Below are positions 47,969-56,190 of a stretch of DNA of 64,000 nucleotides, one piece after another. The DNA is from Clostridium yunnanense (GTDB lineage Bacteria; Bacillota; Clostridia; Clostridiales; Clostridiaceae): positions 186,001-250,000 of the forward strand of contig NZ_JAENHN010000048.1 in assembly GCF_016595795.1 (NCBI RefSeq), in the 5' to 3' direction. The position numbers were made by a program, and so were the translations under genes. Position 1 is the first letter of the stretch. Every line of letters begins with the position of its first letter. The notes beneath the pieces are model-generated. The model searched no databases, was not told the DNA's origin, and saw nothing but the letters and a program-made list of their open reading frames with translations.

Positions 47969-49031
47969 ATAATTGCTTATTTAATGAAACTTGTTCCTTT
48001 ATTCTTCTTAGCCCATTCCTAATTGCTCTTGCTCTTGCTTCTCCAATACCTTCAACTTGATCTAAGTCATCTGTGGTAGCCTCTAGAATTGCTGTCAATT
48101 CCTTAAAATGTTTTATAAGATTTTCTATAACAGTTGCAGGAATTCTCGGCACCTTGTTTAGAATTCTATAGCCCCTTGGTGAAATTAATGTATCTATCAT
48201 TGGAACCGATACATATCCTAAAAGCTTACCTATCATATCTAAATCTAGTAATTCCTCTTGACTAAGTTTCTGTAAATCTTTATATATCTCATTATGATCC
48301 ATATTAACCTTACAGTAATCTCTTATTAAAAGTATTCCATCTTGCTCTATATTCTTTATTAACTCATTTAACTGCATGGAAATCAATCTTCCTTCATTTC
48401 CAAGTTCAACTATATATCGTTCTATCTCCCCTACTATTCGCATTACCATTTCTGTCCTTTGGATAGCAGTAACTACATCAAATAAGGTTACTAAGTCTTG
48501 GAATTCTAATAAATTCAGATTATTAATAACTCTATCTAAAACTGCCACATACTTTTCAAGTGTCTGCACAGCTTGATTAGCCCTTGCTAATATAACACTA
48601 CTTTCTCTCAGTACATATTTTAACTCGCCTTTATATATAGTTATTATATTTCTTCTTTGAGAGATTGCAACTGCTATCATTCCTGTTTGTTTGGCTACTC
48701 TTTGCGCAGTTCTATGCCTTGTGCCTGTTTCAAAAGTCTGTATAGACGACTCTGGTACTAACTGAGCATTCGCACAAATAATCTTTTTTAAATCTGAACT
48801 TATTACAATTGCCCCATCCATCTTTGCCAATTCGTAAATATATGATGGTGAATACTCAGAATTTATGGTAAATCCTCCATCAACAATCCTCATAACCTCT
48901 TCAGTATTACTTAGTACTATAAGCCCTCCAGTCTTAGCCCTTAATATATTTTCAAGACCTTCTCTAAGCTGCGTTCCTGGACCAACTATTTTTAATATGT
49001 TTTTAATTTCTTTATCATTTTCTATTCTCAT
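47967..49031 (-). CDS. disA: DNA integrity scanning diadenylate cyclase DisA
   Basis: Makes c-di-AMP and couples DNA status to sporulation. The 354 residues have the cyclase motifs DGA (72-74) and RHRTA (105-109) in the N-terminal DAC domain, a helical linker, and C-terminal HhH DNA-binding repeats ending [19 protein letters not shown]. It is 18 nt downstream of radA, as in Bacillus. Confidence 0.97.
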   Translation of the reverse strand: MRIENDKEIKNILKIVGPGTQLREGLENILRAKTGGLIVLSNTEEVMRIVDGGFTINSEYSPSYIYELAKMDGAIVISSDLKKIICANAQLVPESSIQTFETGTRHRTAQRVAKQTGMIAVAISQRRNIITIYKGELKYVLRESSVILARANQAVQTLEKYVAVLDRVINNLNLLEFQDLVTLFDVVTAIQRTEMVMRIVGEIERYIVELGNEGRLISMQLNELIKNIEQDGILLIRDYCKVNMDHNEIYKDLQKLSQEELLDLDMIGKLLGYVSVPMIDTLISPRGYRILNKVPRIPATVIENLIKHFKELTAILEATTDDLDQVEGIGEARARAIRNGLRRIKEQVSLNKQL

Positions 49032-49049
49032 ATATCTTTCACCGACCTA

Positions 49050-50408
49050 TCAGAAAATCTTGCTTACTGCTTCCTTTAAAGTTCTGACACCAATTACGTT
49101 TAGTCCTTCCTTATTAAGCTTATCTAAGTTCCTATATGGCACTACTACATTGGTAAAACCCATCTTTTGTGCTTCATTTACCAGCCTATCACAATTGTTT
49201 ACTGGTCTTATCTCTCCAGTAAGTCCTACTTCACCAATAATCATTACTTTTTCTAATGCTCCTGCATTTCCTTTAGATGAGGATATAAGTGCTAATGCTA
49301 TCCCTAAGTCAGCAGTGGTACCTTCTATATTAAGTCCACCTACAACATTTAAATAAACATCACTATTATAGAATGGTATTCTTATCTTTTTCTCAAGCAC
49401 AGCTAAAATTAAGCTAAGTCTTTGATGATCTATACCTACTCCTGTACGCCTTGGCATGACAGCTTTAGTCTCTGTAACTAACGCTTGTATTTCTACAAGT
49501 ATTGGTCTTGTACCCTCCATAAGTCCAACAACCATAGATCCCTCTTGATTATAACTAGTATCTTCTAAAAACATTCTTGATGGATCATAAATCTGAATAA
49601 GACCTTCTTGGCTCATTTCAAATACTCCAATTTCACTAGTTGTTCCGAATCTATTTTTCATCGTTCTGAGTATTCTAAATTCTTCTGTTCTTTCGCCTTC
49701 AAAAGAAAGTACTGTATCAACCATATGCTCTAGCACTCTAGGTCCTGCTAGTTCACCCTGTTTAGTCACATGAGCCACTATAAACAAAGGAATATTGTTG
49801 TTTTTCCCCATTCTCATTATCACATTAGAGCATTCTCTAACTTGAGACACACTTCCTGGTGCAGAAGTAACCCCTTCTTTATATATGGTTTGAATAGAGT
49901 CAATTATTACAAAAACTGGTTTTATATCTTCTATATAGCTTTCTATTATATCGAGGCTAGTCTCTGACACTATGTATAATTCTTCAGCTTCAACTCCCAG
50001 CCTATCTCCTCTTATTTTAATCTGTTCTTCTGATTCCTCACCAGAAATATAAAGAACTTTTCCATATCTTTTTGATATATTATTAGCAGTTTGTAGAAGC
50101 AGTGTGGATTTTCCTATACCTGGATCCCCAGATATTAATGTAAGAGAGCCTCTTACAAGTCCGCCACCTAAAACTCTATTTAGTTCAATAATTCCTGTAT
50201 CATATCTTTCTTTTTCTCCAGATTTAATATCTTTTATTTGCTTAGGAGAACTGGTTTGTCTTGATAGTAAGGATGCTTTTTGTTGCTTTACTTCCTTTAC
50301 TTCTTCTAGCATAGAATTCCACGAATTACATTCCGGGCACTTTCCTAACCATTTTGGTGATTCATAACCACATTGCTGACAAACATATAGAGTTTTAATT
50401 TTAGCCAT
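49050..50408 (-). CDS. radA: DNA repair protein RadA
   Basis: RecA-like branch-migration ATPase. From ATG at 50408 (GGTGG 5 nt upstream) it has the zinc motif Cys10, Cys13, Cys24, Cys27, Walker A GDPGIGKST, the RadA-specific KNRFG motif, and a C-terminal Lon-like domain. It lies upstream of disA; the ctsR-clpC genes found next to it in Bacillus are not here. Confidence 0.97.
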   Translation of the reverse strand: MAKIKTLYVCQQCGYESPKWLGKCPECNSWNSMLEEVKEVKQQKASLLSRQTSSPKQIKDIKSGEKERYDTGIIELNRVLGGGLVRGSLTLISGDPGIGKSTLLLQTANNISKRYGKVLYISGEESEEQIKIRGDRLGVEAEELYIVSETSLDIIESYIEDIKPVFVIIDSIQTIYKEGVTSAPGSVSQVRECSNVIMRMGKNNNIPLFIVAHVTKQGELAGPRVLEHMVDTVLSFEGERTEEFRILRTMKNRFGTTSEIGVFEMSQEGLIQIYDPSRMFLEDTSYNQEGSMVVGLMEGTRPILVEIQALVTETKAVMPRRTGVGIDHQRLSLILAVLEKKIRIPFYNSDVYLNVVGGLNIEGTTADLGIALALISSSKGNAGALEKVMIIGEVGLTGEIRPVNNCDRLVNEAQKMGFTNVVVPYRNLDKLNKEGLNVIGVRTLKEAVSKIF

Positions 50409-50722
50409 TATATCCACCTACTACTTTATCTTTTCCTGTCATATATTAATATTCTTTCATTTTAATAAAAATATAACCATATTTTATCATAATAAAATTT
50501 ATATTTTGAACTTTATAGTTAAAACACTGTAAAATTCTAAATAAACTTTGCATTTATCATACATTATTTTGTTAATATTAAACATTATATAATAATATTA
50601 TACACATATTAAAGTATATCATATAAATAAACTCTATTTTTGCTCTAGGCATAAGAATTTAGTAAAATAAATGGATTATATAAATAAAATAACCTAAATT
50701 TTTATAATTTCTTATATATAAA

Positions 50723-50750
50723 AAAAATGTCACAAATATGTGACATTTTT
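50723..50750. terminator. Terminator after nagB
   Basis: AAAAATGTCACA-aata-TGTGACATTTTT with T runs on both sides. It lies in the 353-bp radA-nagB gap; the rest is very AT-rich and I see no gene or clear promoter in it. Confidence 0.85.
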
Positions 50751-50761
50751 AATATATATTA

Positions 50762-51490
50762 TTATTTTATAAACTTAGCTGCAGCTTCATCAACAACAAC
50801 TACTACATTTGCATGCATTTGTAGCATTGAAGCTGGTGACTTTGTGCTTATCTTTCCACTTACTAGTTGTGCTACTGCCTCAGCTTTATTTTCTCCACTA
50901 GCTAAAAGAAGTATCTTTCTTGATTTCATTATTCCACCAATGCCCATAGTTATAGCTTTCTTTGGTACTTCATCAATTGAATCAAAGAATCTTGCATTAG
51001 CTTCTATAGTACTTTCAGCTAATTCAGTTTGGTGTGTACCTTGATATAGGTACTCAGCTGGTTCATTAAAACCTATATGTCCATTACCACCTATTCCAAG
51101 CAGTTGAAGATCAACTCCACCAAGTTCTGATATTCTTTCATCATACTCTCTGCATGATGCATCAATATCTTCTGCTAACCCATTAGGAACAAAAGTTTTA
51201 CTTTTATCTATATTAACATGATTGAATAGATTATCATCCATAAAATATCTATAGCTTTGTTCATGTTCCCCACTTAGCCCAACATATTCGTCAAGATTTA
51301 CACTAGTTACTTTAGAGAAGTCTGCTTTTCCTTCCTTATTTAGCTTTATAAGCTCCTTATACATTCCTGCTGGAGTTCCTCCAGTAGCAAGACCTAAAAC
51401 CGCATCTGGTTTGTTATTTATAAAATCAGCAATTTCTCGAGCTGCAATTTCACTCATTTCATCATAGTTTTTAGCAATTATTATTTTCAT
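50762..51490 (-). CDS. nagB: Glucosamine-6-phosphate deaminase
   Basis: Converts glucosamine-6-phosphate to fructose-6-phosphate and ammonia, feeding amino sugars to glycolysis. The 242 residues carry GLATGGTPAGMYKELI, VNLDEYVGLSGEHEQSYRYF and the catalytic GIGGNGHIGFNEP region. It overlaps the nagR end by 4 nt, so both are one operon. No nagA is adjacent. Confidence 0.96.
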   Translation of the reverse strand: MKIIIAKNYDEMSEIAAREIADFINNKPDAVLGLATGGTPAGMYKELIKLNKEGKADFSKVTSVNLDEYVGLSGEHEQSYRYFMDDNLFNHVNIDKSKTFVPNGLAEDIDASCREYDERISELGGVDLQLLGIGGNGHIGFNEPAEYLYQGTHQTELAESTIEANARFFDSIDEVPKKAITMGIGGIMKSRKILLLASGENKAEAVAQLVSGKISTKSPASMLQMHANVVVVVDEAAAKFIK

Positions 51491-52209
51491 CTAAATTTCC
51501 CCTCCCGTGTTGAAATATCTACTTCTAATAAATACTTATCTGATCTGTAGGTAGATTCTTCTACGAAAAGAATCTTCCCATTATTTGTTATAGTTTTAGA
51601 ATATATATTAATCAAAGGAACGTCTCTATCTACATTAAATAGTTTTTTATAATAGTCATCCATTATTATTGCTTTTATCGAAGATTGAGAATAATCTATC
51701 TTGTAACCAAAGCCTTCTAATATCTCAAAAAGTGAACCTTCTAATAATTTTTCATCTATATATCCACAATAATCACATGGTATATATACTATTTCATTTG
51801 CTATGGTCTCACCATCTACAATTCTCATTCTATCTATTCTATAAAGCTTATCAAAAGAAAATATATCATGCATATCTTCGGGAGTATCTATAATCTCTAA
51901 TCCTAAAACCTTAGTTTCTAGTTTCCCACCTAGCTTCTTAATTATATTAGAGAAGCTCATCATATCTTTTTGCTTTACTTTGGGTTCACATACAAAGGTT
52001 CCTTTTCCTTTTTCTCTAATCAGTATACCTTCCTGAACTAGTTCTCCAAGAGCTTGTCTTATTGTCATTCTACTTACTCCATAACTCTCCGAAAGCTCTC
52101 TCTCACTATCTATACACTGACCAACCTTCCATACTCCTTGAGATATTTTTCTCTTTATATCTTCCTTCAACTGATAATAAACTGGTATAGGACTATTCTT
52201 ATCTATCAT
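51487..52209 (-). CDS. nagR: GntR/HutC-family repressor NagR
   Basis: Likely controls amino-sugar use. The N-terminal ~70 residues are a GntR winged helix (WKVGQCIDSERELSESYGVS, MTIRQALGELVQEGILIREK) and the C-terminal part a UTRA effector domain. It lies upstream of and overlaps nagB, and its promoter region carries a dyad like known NagR/YvoA sites. GGAGG precedes ATG. Confidence 0.9.
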   Translation of the reverse strand: MIDKNSPIPVYYQLKEDIKRKISQGVWKVGQCIDSERELSESYGVSRMTIRQALGELVQEGILIREKGKGTFVCEPKVKQKDMMSFSNIIKKLGGKLETKVLGLEIIDTPEDMHDIFSFDKLYRIDRMRIVDGETIANEIVYIPCDYCGYIDEKLLEGSLFEILEGFGYKIDYSQSSIKAIIMDDYYKKLFNVDRDVPLINIYSKTITNNGKILFVEESTYRSDKYLLEVDISTREGKFR

Positions 52210-52233
52210 TTTCGTTCCTCCTAATTTAATTAT

Positions 52234-52264
52234 ATTATAAATCTCTCCACTTGTCTAGACCACT
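52234..52264 (-). promoter_or_regulatory. nagR-nagB promoter with NagR-like operator
   Basis: The -10 TATAAT is at 52234-52239. The dyad ACTTGTCTAGACCACT (52249-52264), with the palindromic core GTCTAGAC, covers the spacer and -35 region. This resembles the dre sites bound by NagR/YvoA. Autoregulation is likely. The rest of 52265-52771 shows nothing I recognise. Confidence 0.7.
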
Positions 52265-52771
52265 ATACTACTATACTTTAATTTCTTTGTTTTTATTTAT
52301 AAGTAAAAATAATTTCAGAAATGAAATAGTTGTAATAATCATCCCCTTAATTATGTTATACGTAACTTCATATATACAAGGTTGCATTAAAGCCTTCATT
52401 GCATCTATCTATGAAGTAGTATCCACTTTTACCATACATTAAAGAGTGATCCATAAGATCCTCCACAAAACATATTATAGCATTATACGTTGATAGTATT
52501 AAAGAGTCCTTATAGAGAGATAACCTGATTATGTATCTGTAACAGACTTATACAAATAATTTTATATAAAGATAGTATAAACTCATTAACCATATTAAAC
52601 ATAAAGTGTATTTAAAATAACTTAAAGATTAATTTTTTTAATATGTATATTATCTTCATATAGTCAAATCATAATAATGTAAAGTTACTTTCTATATAAG
52701 AATCAAACTTGTAAATATCATATTGAATTACATTTAAATTCAATATATACAAGAAAGAGAGGTACTTAGGC

Positions 52772-52945
52772 ATGTTAATAGATAAATTAACATTAAACCG
52801 AATACAAAATACAAACCCACTAAAAGACCAGATGTCTGAATCATTATCCTCTAAGTTTTTTACGAATATAGGTAGCACGTATACTACAGAAAATGAAAAC
52901 TATATCTTAAATGATAACTTAGAAGATAAAAACATAATTAAATAA
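52772..52945 (+). CDS. Small hypothetical protein (57 residues)
   Basis: A short frame with GAGAGG 9 nt before the ATG. The product is soluble, polar and rich in Asn, Ser and Thr (MLIDKLTLNRIQNTNPLKDQ at the start), with no membrane segment or cysteine. It is preceded by an inverted repeat ATTGAATT-n7-AATTCAAT (52722-52744). It matches no family I know. The opposite strand has a longer frame with no binding site, so this one is preferred. Confidence 0.45.
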   Translation: MLIDKLTLNRIQNTNPLKDQMSESLSSKFFTNIGSTYTTENENYILNDNLEDKNIIK

Positions 52946-53015
52946 TTTTAACTATTATTTTAGAAGCATTAACTATCAGTATTCATATAATATAAAAGAT
53001 TAAATAACTTTTGTA

Positions 53016-53044
53016 TTGAATAATATACCCTCATGAGGTATAAT
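53016..53044 (+). promoter_or_regulatory. Promoter of the glutaredoxin-like gene with TATACC/GGTATA dyad
   Basis: TTGAAT (53016-53021) and TATAAT (53039-53044) at 17 bp. The spacer holds TATACC-CTCATGA-GGTATA (53024-53042), similar in layout to CsoR/CstR-type operators. Confidence 0.6.
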
Positions 53045-53086
53045 GAATTTAGATAATAATTATTTGTTAATAAGGAGTGAAATGTT

Positions 53087-53314
53087 ATGGTAAAAGTATA
53101 TACAACTAATTCATGCCCTTGGTGCGTTAAGGCAAAGAGCTACTTAAAATCACAAGGAGTTAATTATGAAGAACTAAATGTTCAAGAAGATTTAACTGCT
53201 AGAGAAGAAATGGTTAATAAGTCAAGACAAATGGGAGTTCCTGTTTTAGATATAAACGGCACCGTAATAGTTGGATTTGATAAACCTGCTATAGATCAAG
53301 CTTTAGGCCTTTAA
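53087..53314 (+). CDS. Glutaredoxin-like thiol-disulfide protein
   Basis: A 75-residue thioredoxin-fold protein with active site CPWC (Cys10, Cys13), MGVPVLDINGTVIVGFDK containing the cis-Pro loop, and no transmembrane part. It is close to NrdH/YruB-like redoxins and to the second copy at 62380-62610. It would reduce protein disulfides with electrons from thioredoxin reductase. AAGGAG precedes ATG. It is monocistronic with its own promoter and terminator. Confidence 0.9.
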   Translation: MVKVYTTNSCPWCVKAKSYLKSQGVNYEELNVQEDLTAREEMVNKSRQMGVPVLDINGTVIVGFDKPAIDQALGL

Positions 53315-53321
53315 TTATAAT

Positions 53322-53364
53322 AAATGAAGGTATCTCAACATTGAGATACCTTCATTTATTTTTG
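53322..53364 (+). terminator. Terminator after the glutaredoxin-like gene
   Basis: A 17-bp perfect stem, AAATGAAGGTATCTCAA with its complement, a 2-nt loop, then TATTTTTG. Confidence 0.85.
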
Positions 53365-53365
53365 T

Positions 53366-54184
53366 CTAATTTTGATTTTTTACATGCTCATGATTTCTTA
53401 AATGATTTATGCAGTATTCATGATTTCCTTCACAAATTGAACAATATCTGAACTCCATTGTAGGGTCATCATTTTCTGTTATTCCACATATCTCACACTT
53501 ATGTCTCCATACTAATTTAATATGCTTAGTTTTATTTTTGAATTTTTTCTTGTTGTTATAAGCATAAGTGCCATGCTTCCCTTTATTTAATATATCTTTA
53601 CCGAAAAATAATACGAAGTTAATCAAGGCAGCAACTATAGCTAACTTAGCATCTAGACCTCCTCCTATAAAGGACAAAGCTAGGAATGCTGCATCAAGCC
53701 AAGCTAAATATTTTATCTTAACAGGTATTATAAAGAATAATAGTATTTGATAATCAGGATACACATATGCAAATGCTAGAAATAGTGAGAGTGTTAGGTA
53801 TTCTGCCGATGCTCCCCCTGATATAAATCCAGCTATTATAGTACCAATAACACCAACAAAATAATAAACATTAAACTTGAAACTTCCCCACTCATTTTCT
53901 AAGGTAGATCCTATCATATAATAAAAATATAAAACAAATATTATGAATAGCGGAGATGATCCCGGTGGTATAAAAATAAATGTTATTATCCTCCATATTT
54001 CACCTTTTAAAACAAGACTAGGTATAAATAAAAGTTTATAAGATAAACTAGTTTGAAATAATCCGTTTCCTCTGAACAAGTAATCAACTAAATATACAAA
54101 TAGATTTGCTCCCACTATATACATCATTAAGTTTTTTATTGCAAACCTACCAAACTTTCTTTCTAATTTATTTAACCATTGCAC
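53366..54184 (-). CDS. Rhomboid-like membrane protein with C-terminal Cys/His motif, probably inactive
   Basis: A 272-residue protein from GTG 54184 (AAGGAG 8 nt upstream). The six-helix core resembles rhomboid proteases, with WRIITFIFIP in the L1 region and GGASAEYL where the catalytic serine of GxSG would be. The expected catalytic histidine in the last core helix is missing (DAKLAIVAALINFVLFF), so proteolysis is doubtful. The soluble tail has CEICG, CSICEGNHEYC and HLRNHEH, a likely zinc-binding motif. Substrate and function are unknown. Confidence 0.75.
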   Translation of the reverse strand: MQWLNKLERKFGRFAIKNLMMYIVGANLFVYLVDYLFRGNGLFQTSLSYKLLFIPSLVLKGEIWRIITFIFIPPGSSPLFIIFVLYFYYMIGSTLENEWGSFKFNVYYFVGVIGTIIAGFISGGASAEYLTLSLFLAFAYVYPDYQILLFFIIPVKIKYLAWLDAAFLALSFIGGGLDAKLAIVAALINFVLFFGKDILNKGKHGTYAYNNKKKFKNKTKHIKLVWRHKCEICGITENDDPTMEFRYCSICEGNHEYCINHLRNHEHVKNQN

Positions 54185-54295
54185 TCTATTCACTCCTTAT
54201 ATTAAATGTAAAATCAATCCTAAGCTTTATATTTTAATTATATCCAAATAATCATCAATTAACTAGATATAAAACCATGTTCTATTATTATATAA

Positions 54296-54321
54296 TAAAA
54301 ACCCCTCTAAGAGGGATTTTT
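54296..54321 (-). terminator. Terminator after the small membrane gene
   Basis: CCCTC-taa-GAGGG with A/T runs on both sides; on the minus strand it ends in TTTTTATTATA, downstream of the gene at 54400-54705. Confidence 0.7.
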
Positions 54322-54399
54322 TAATACTATGCTAATATTATGTTGCTTATTTTATTGCTAACCGCACAATCAAATCTTAGCTTTCATTAAATAATAAGG

Positions 54400-54705
54400 C
54401 TAATATATATACTTCCTCTTAGCTATAAAACTTAATATTATTGTAATTAAGTATATAGATACTATTATGAATGCTAATATTGTTGTAGATAAAGTTGTAT
54501 AAAAGTTTAAACATCCAGTTAGTATTAGGGCCACTCCGATTACAATGTTTTGAGTTCTCAAAAACTTTATTAAATCATTTGAAATTTTATTATATTTTTT
54601 AAAATTCGAGAAGTTCTTGATCCTCTCATCTGAAGCTCTAAAGCCAGCACCACATACCATTGCACCAAATATAATTAAGAATGTACTAAAAATTATATCC
54701 TCCAA
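54400..54705 (-). CDS. Small membrane protein with three predicted helices
   Basis: About 101 residues from a TTG at 54705, which has GGGG 8 nt upstream (a GTG three codons earlier falls in the site). Three hydrophobic segments are visible: near the N-terminus (FSTFLIIFGAMVCGAGF), the middle (IVIGVALILTGCLNFY), and the C-terminal part (ILAFIIVSIYLITIILSFIA). A short charged loop links the first two. I do not recognise a specific family, and nothing nearby suggests a role. Confidence 0.65.
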   Translation of the reverse strand: MEDIIFSTFLIIFGAMVCGAGFRASDERIKNFSNFKKYNKISNDLIKFLRTQNIVIGVALILTGCLNFYTTLSTTILAFIIVSIYLITIILSFIAKRKYIY

Positions 54706-54903
54706 TAAATTCACCCCTTTTATATTATAATTTCAAAATATCTACTAAAACTTATAGAATAAAACCTTAGTAATATCAATTAATATTATTATATCTTAAC
54801 TATCCATATTAAATGTTAAATATAACCATATAAATTTTCCTAGTAATATTTTATTTTTTAAGGAAACACTAATGTTGAAATTTAATTGAAGGCAGGTGTT
54901 TTT

Positions 54904-55332
54904 ATGAAAGCAAGTGATATAATGAGTAAATCTATCGTAAGTTTATCTTCAAATGATACTATTGAAAGAGCTGCAACACTTATGAAAGAATATGATATAG
55001 GATCAGTTCCAGTATGTGACGGAGATAAGGTTATAGGCATAGTAACAGATAGAGACATAACTTTAAGAGCCGTTTCCTCTGGAGCTAATACCTCAAGCGA
55101 AGCTGTTAAAAATGTTATGACAACTAATCCTGTAACTGCTTCACCAGACATGAGCTTAGAAGATTTATCAAGAATAATGAGTCAACAACAAATAAGAAGA
55201 ATTCCTATAGTTGAAAATCAAAGATTGGTTGGTGTAGTATCCCTTGGAGATTTAGCAACAGAGCCTCAAGCTGATCAAAAAGCTGGCCACTCACTAAGTG
55301 ATATATCTCAACCTGGTACTCAAAACTATTAA
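54904..55332 (+). CDS. CBS-domain-pair protein
   Basis: A 142-residue soluble protein made of two CBS domains (about 1-60 and 68-125), which bind adenine nucleotides in regulatory proteins. Signatures are VCDGDKVIGIVTDRDITLRA and QRLVGVVSLGDLA. The first methionine with a plausible AGGTG site is at 54904. It is a stand-alone gene with a strong terminator, so its target protein is unknown. Confidence 0.9.
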   Translation: MKASDIMSKSIVSLSSNDTIERAATLMKEYDIGSVPVCDGDKVIGIVTDRDITLRAVSSGANTSSEAVKNVMTTNPVTASPDMSLEDLSRIMSQQQIRRIPIVENQRLVGVVSLGDLATEPQADQKAGHSLSDISQPGTQNY

Positions 55333-55368
55333 TAAGCACAAAGCCTATATTTAATAATAAAAGTCCCT

Positions 55369-55423
55369 AAGATAGTAAGCTAAAAGTATTTATTACTTTT
55401 TAGCTTACTATCTTTTATTTTTA
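55369..55423 (+). terminator. Terminator after the CBS gene
   Basis: A ~20-bp stem (AAGATAGTAAGCTAAAAGTA with its complement) followed by TTATTTTT. Confidence 0.85.
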
Positions 55424-55623
55424 ATGGGACTACACACCACAGATTATATAATCAAAAAATTGCTGAAGAAAATATCGCTTTAGCAGTATTTTCACTTATT
55501 GTAGTATACTTATTTTCATAGCACTGCTTATAAACTTTTCCAATAAAATTCAGGTTATTAAATCTTTTGTTTGAGAGATTTTTAATTATACCTACGTAGT
55601 TATATATGAAAGGACGGTGCAAA

Positions 55624-56190
55624 ATGAAGATCACTAGTGAAAACTTTATACCTCAGCTGATAAAGAAGAATCCTTCTGCCTTAGACTACGTCATAGATAA
55701 CTACTCCAACTTAATGTTTAAAGTAATAACTTCTGTTCTAGGAGCAGATCATAGAGAAGACTGTATGGAGTGCTTAAATGACGTAATCTTAAAGATATGG
55801 AATAACATCTCCTCTTATAAATCTGAGGAGTCAAAATTCACTTCTTGGTTAATTGCAGTGAGTAAATATAACGCAATAGATTACAAGCGAAAACTTTTGA
55901 AAACTAAAAATCAATGTGATATTGATGACATTACTCTAATAAATGAAAAAAGTACAGAAGATATAATACTAGATAATGAAAACAGAAGTGAACTTTTAAA
56001 TATTATAAATACATTAGAATATCCTGATAGAGAAATTTTTATAAGAAGATATCTTATTGGAGATAGCATAAACACAATATGTTCTTCTTTAAATCTCACT
56101 CGCTCTTCAGTTGATAACAGGATTTTCAGAGGCAAGAAAAAATTAAAGGAACAATTAACTAGTGTTTATGGAGGTGTTGTCAATGAATGA
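55624..56190 (+). CDS. ECF-type RNA polymerase sigma factor
   Basis: A 188-residue sigma-70 family protein from ATG 55624, with AAAGGACGG upstream. Region 2 includes YVIDNYSNLMFKVITSVLGA and FTSWLIAVSKYNAIDYKRK, and region 4 has LTRSSVDNRIFRGKKKLKEQ as the DNA-recognition helix. It overlaps the next gene by 8 nt. The partner is a membrane protein with an exported DUF4179 domain, a common sigma/anti-sigma layout in Clostridia. Confidence 0.92.
   Translation: MKITSENFIPQLIKKNPSALDYVIDNYSNLMFKVITSVLGADHREDCMECLNDVILKIWNNISSYKSEESKFTSWLIAVSKYNAIDYKRKLLKTKNQCDIDDITLINEKSTEDIILDNENRSELLNIINTLEYPDREIFIRRYLIGDSINTICSSLNLTRSSVDNRIFRGKKKLKEQLTSVYGGVVNE

Noticed and set aside
48865-49356. 163-codon plus-strand frame opposite disA/radA
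   Set aside because: Spans two opposite-strand genes with clear motifs and has no binding site.
52669-52878. 69-codon minus-strand frame opposite the small gene at 52772
   Set aside because: No binding site; the plus-strand frame has one and a more normal composition.
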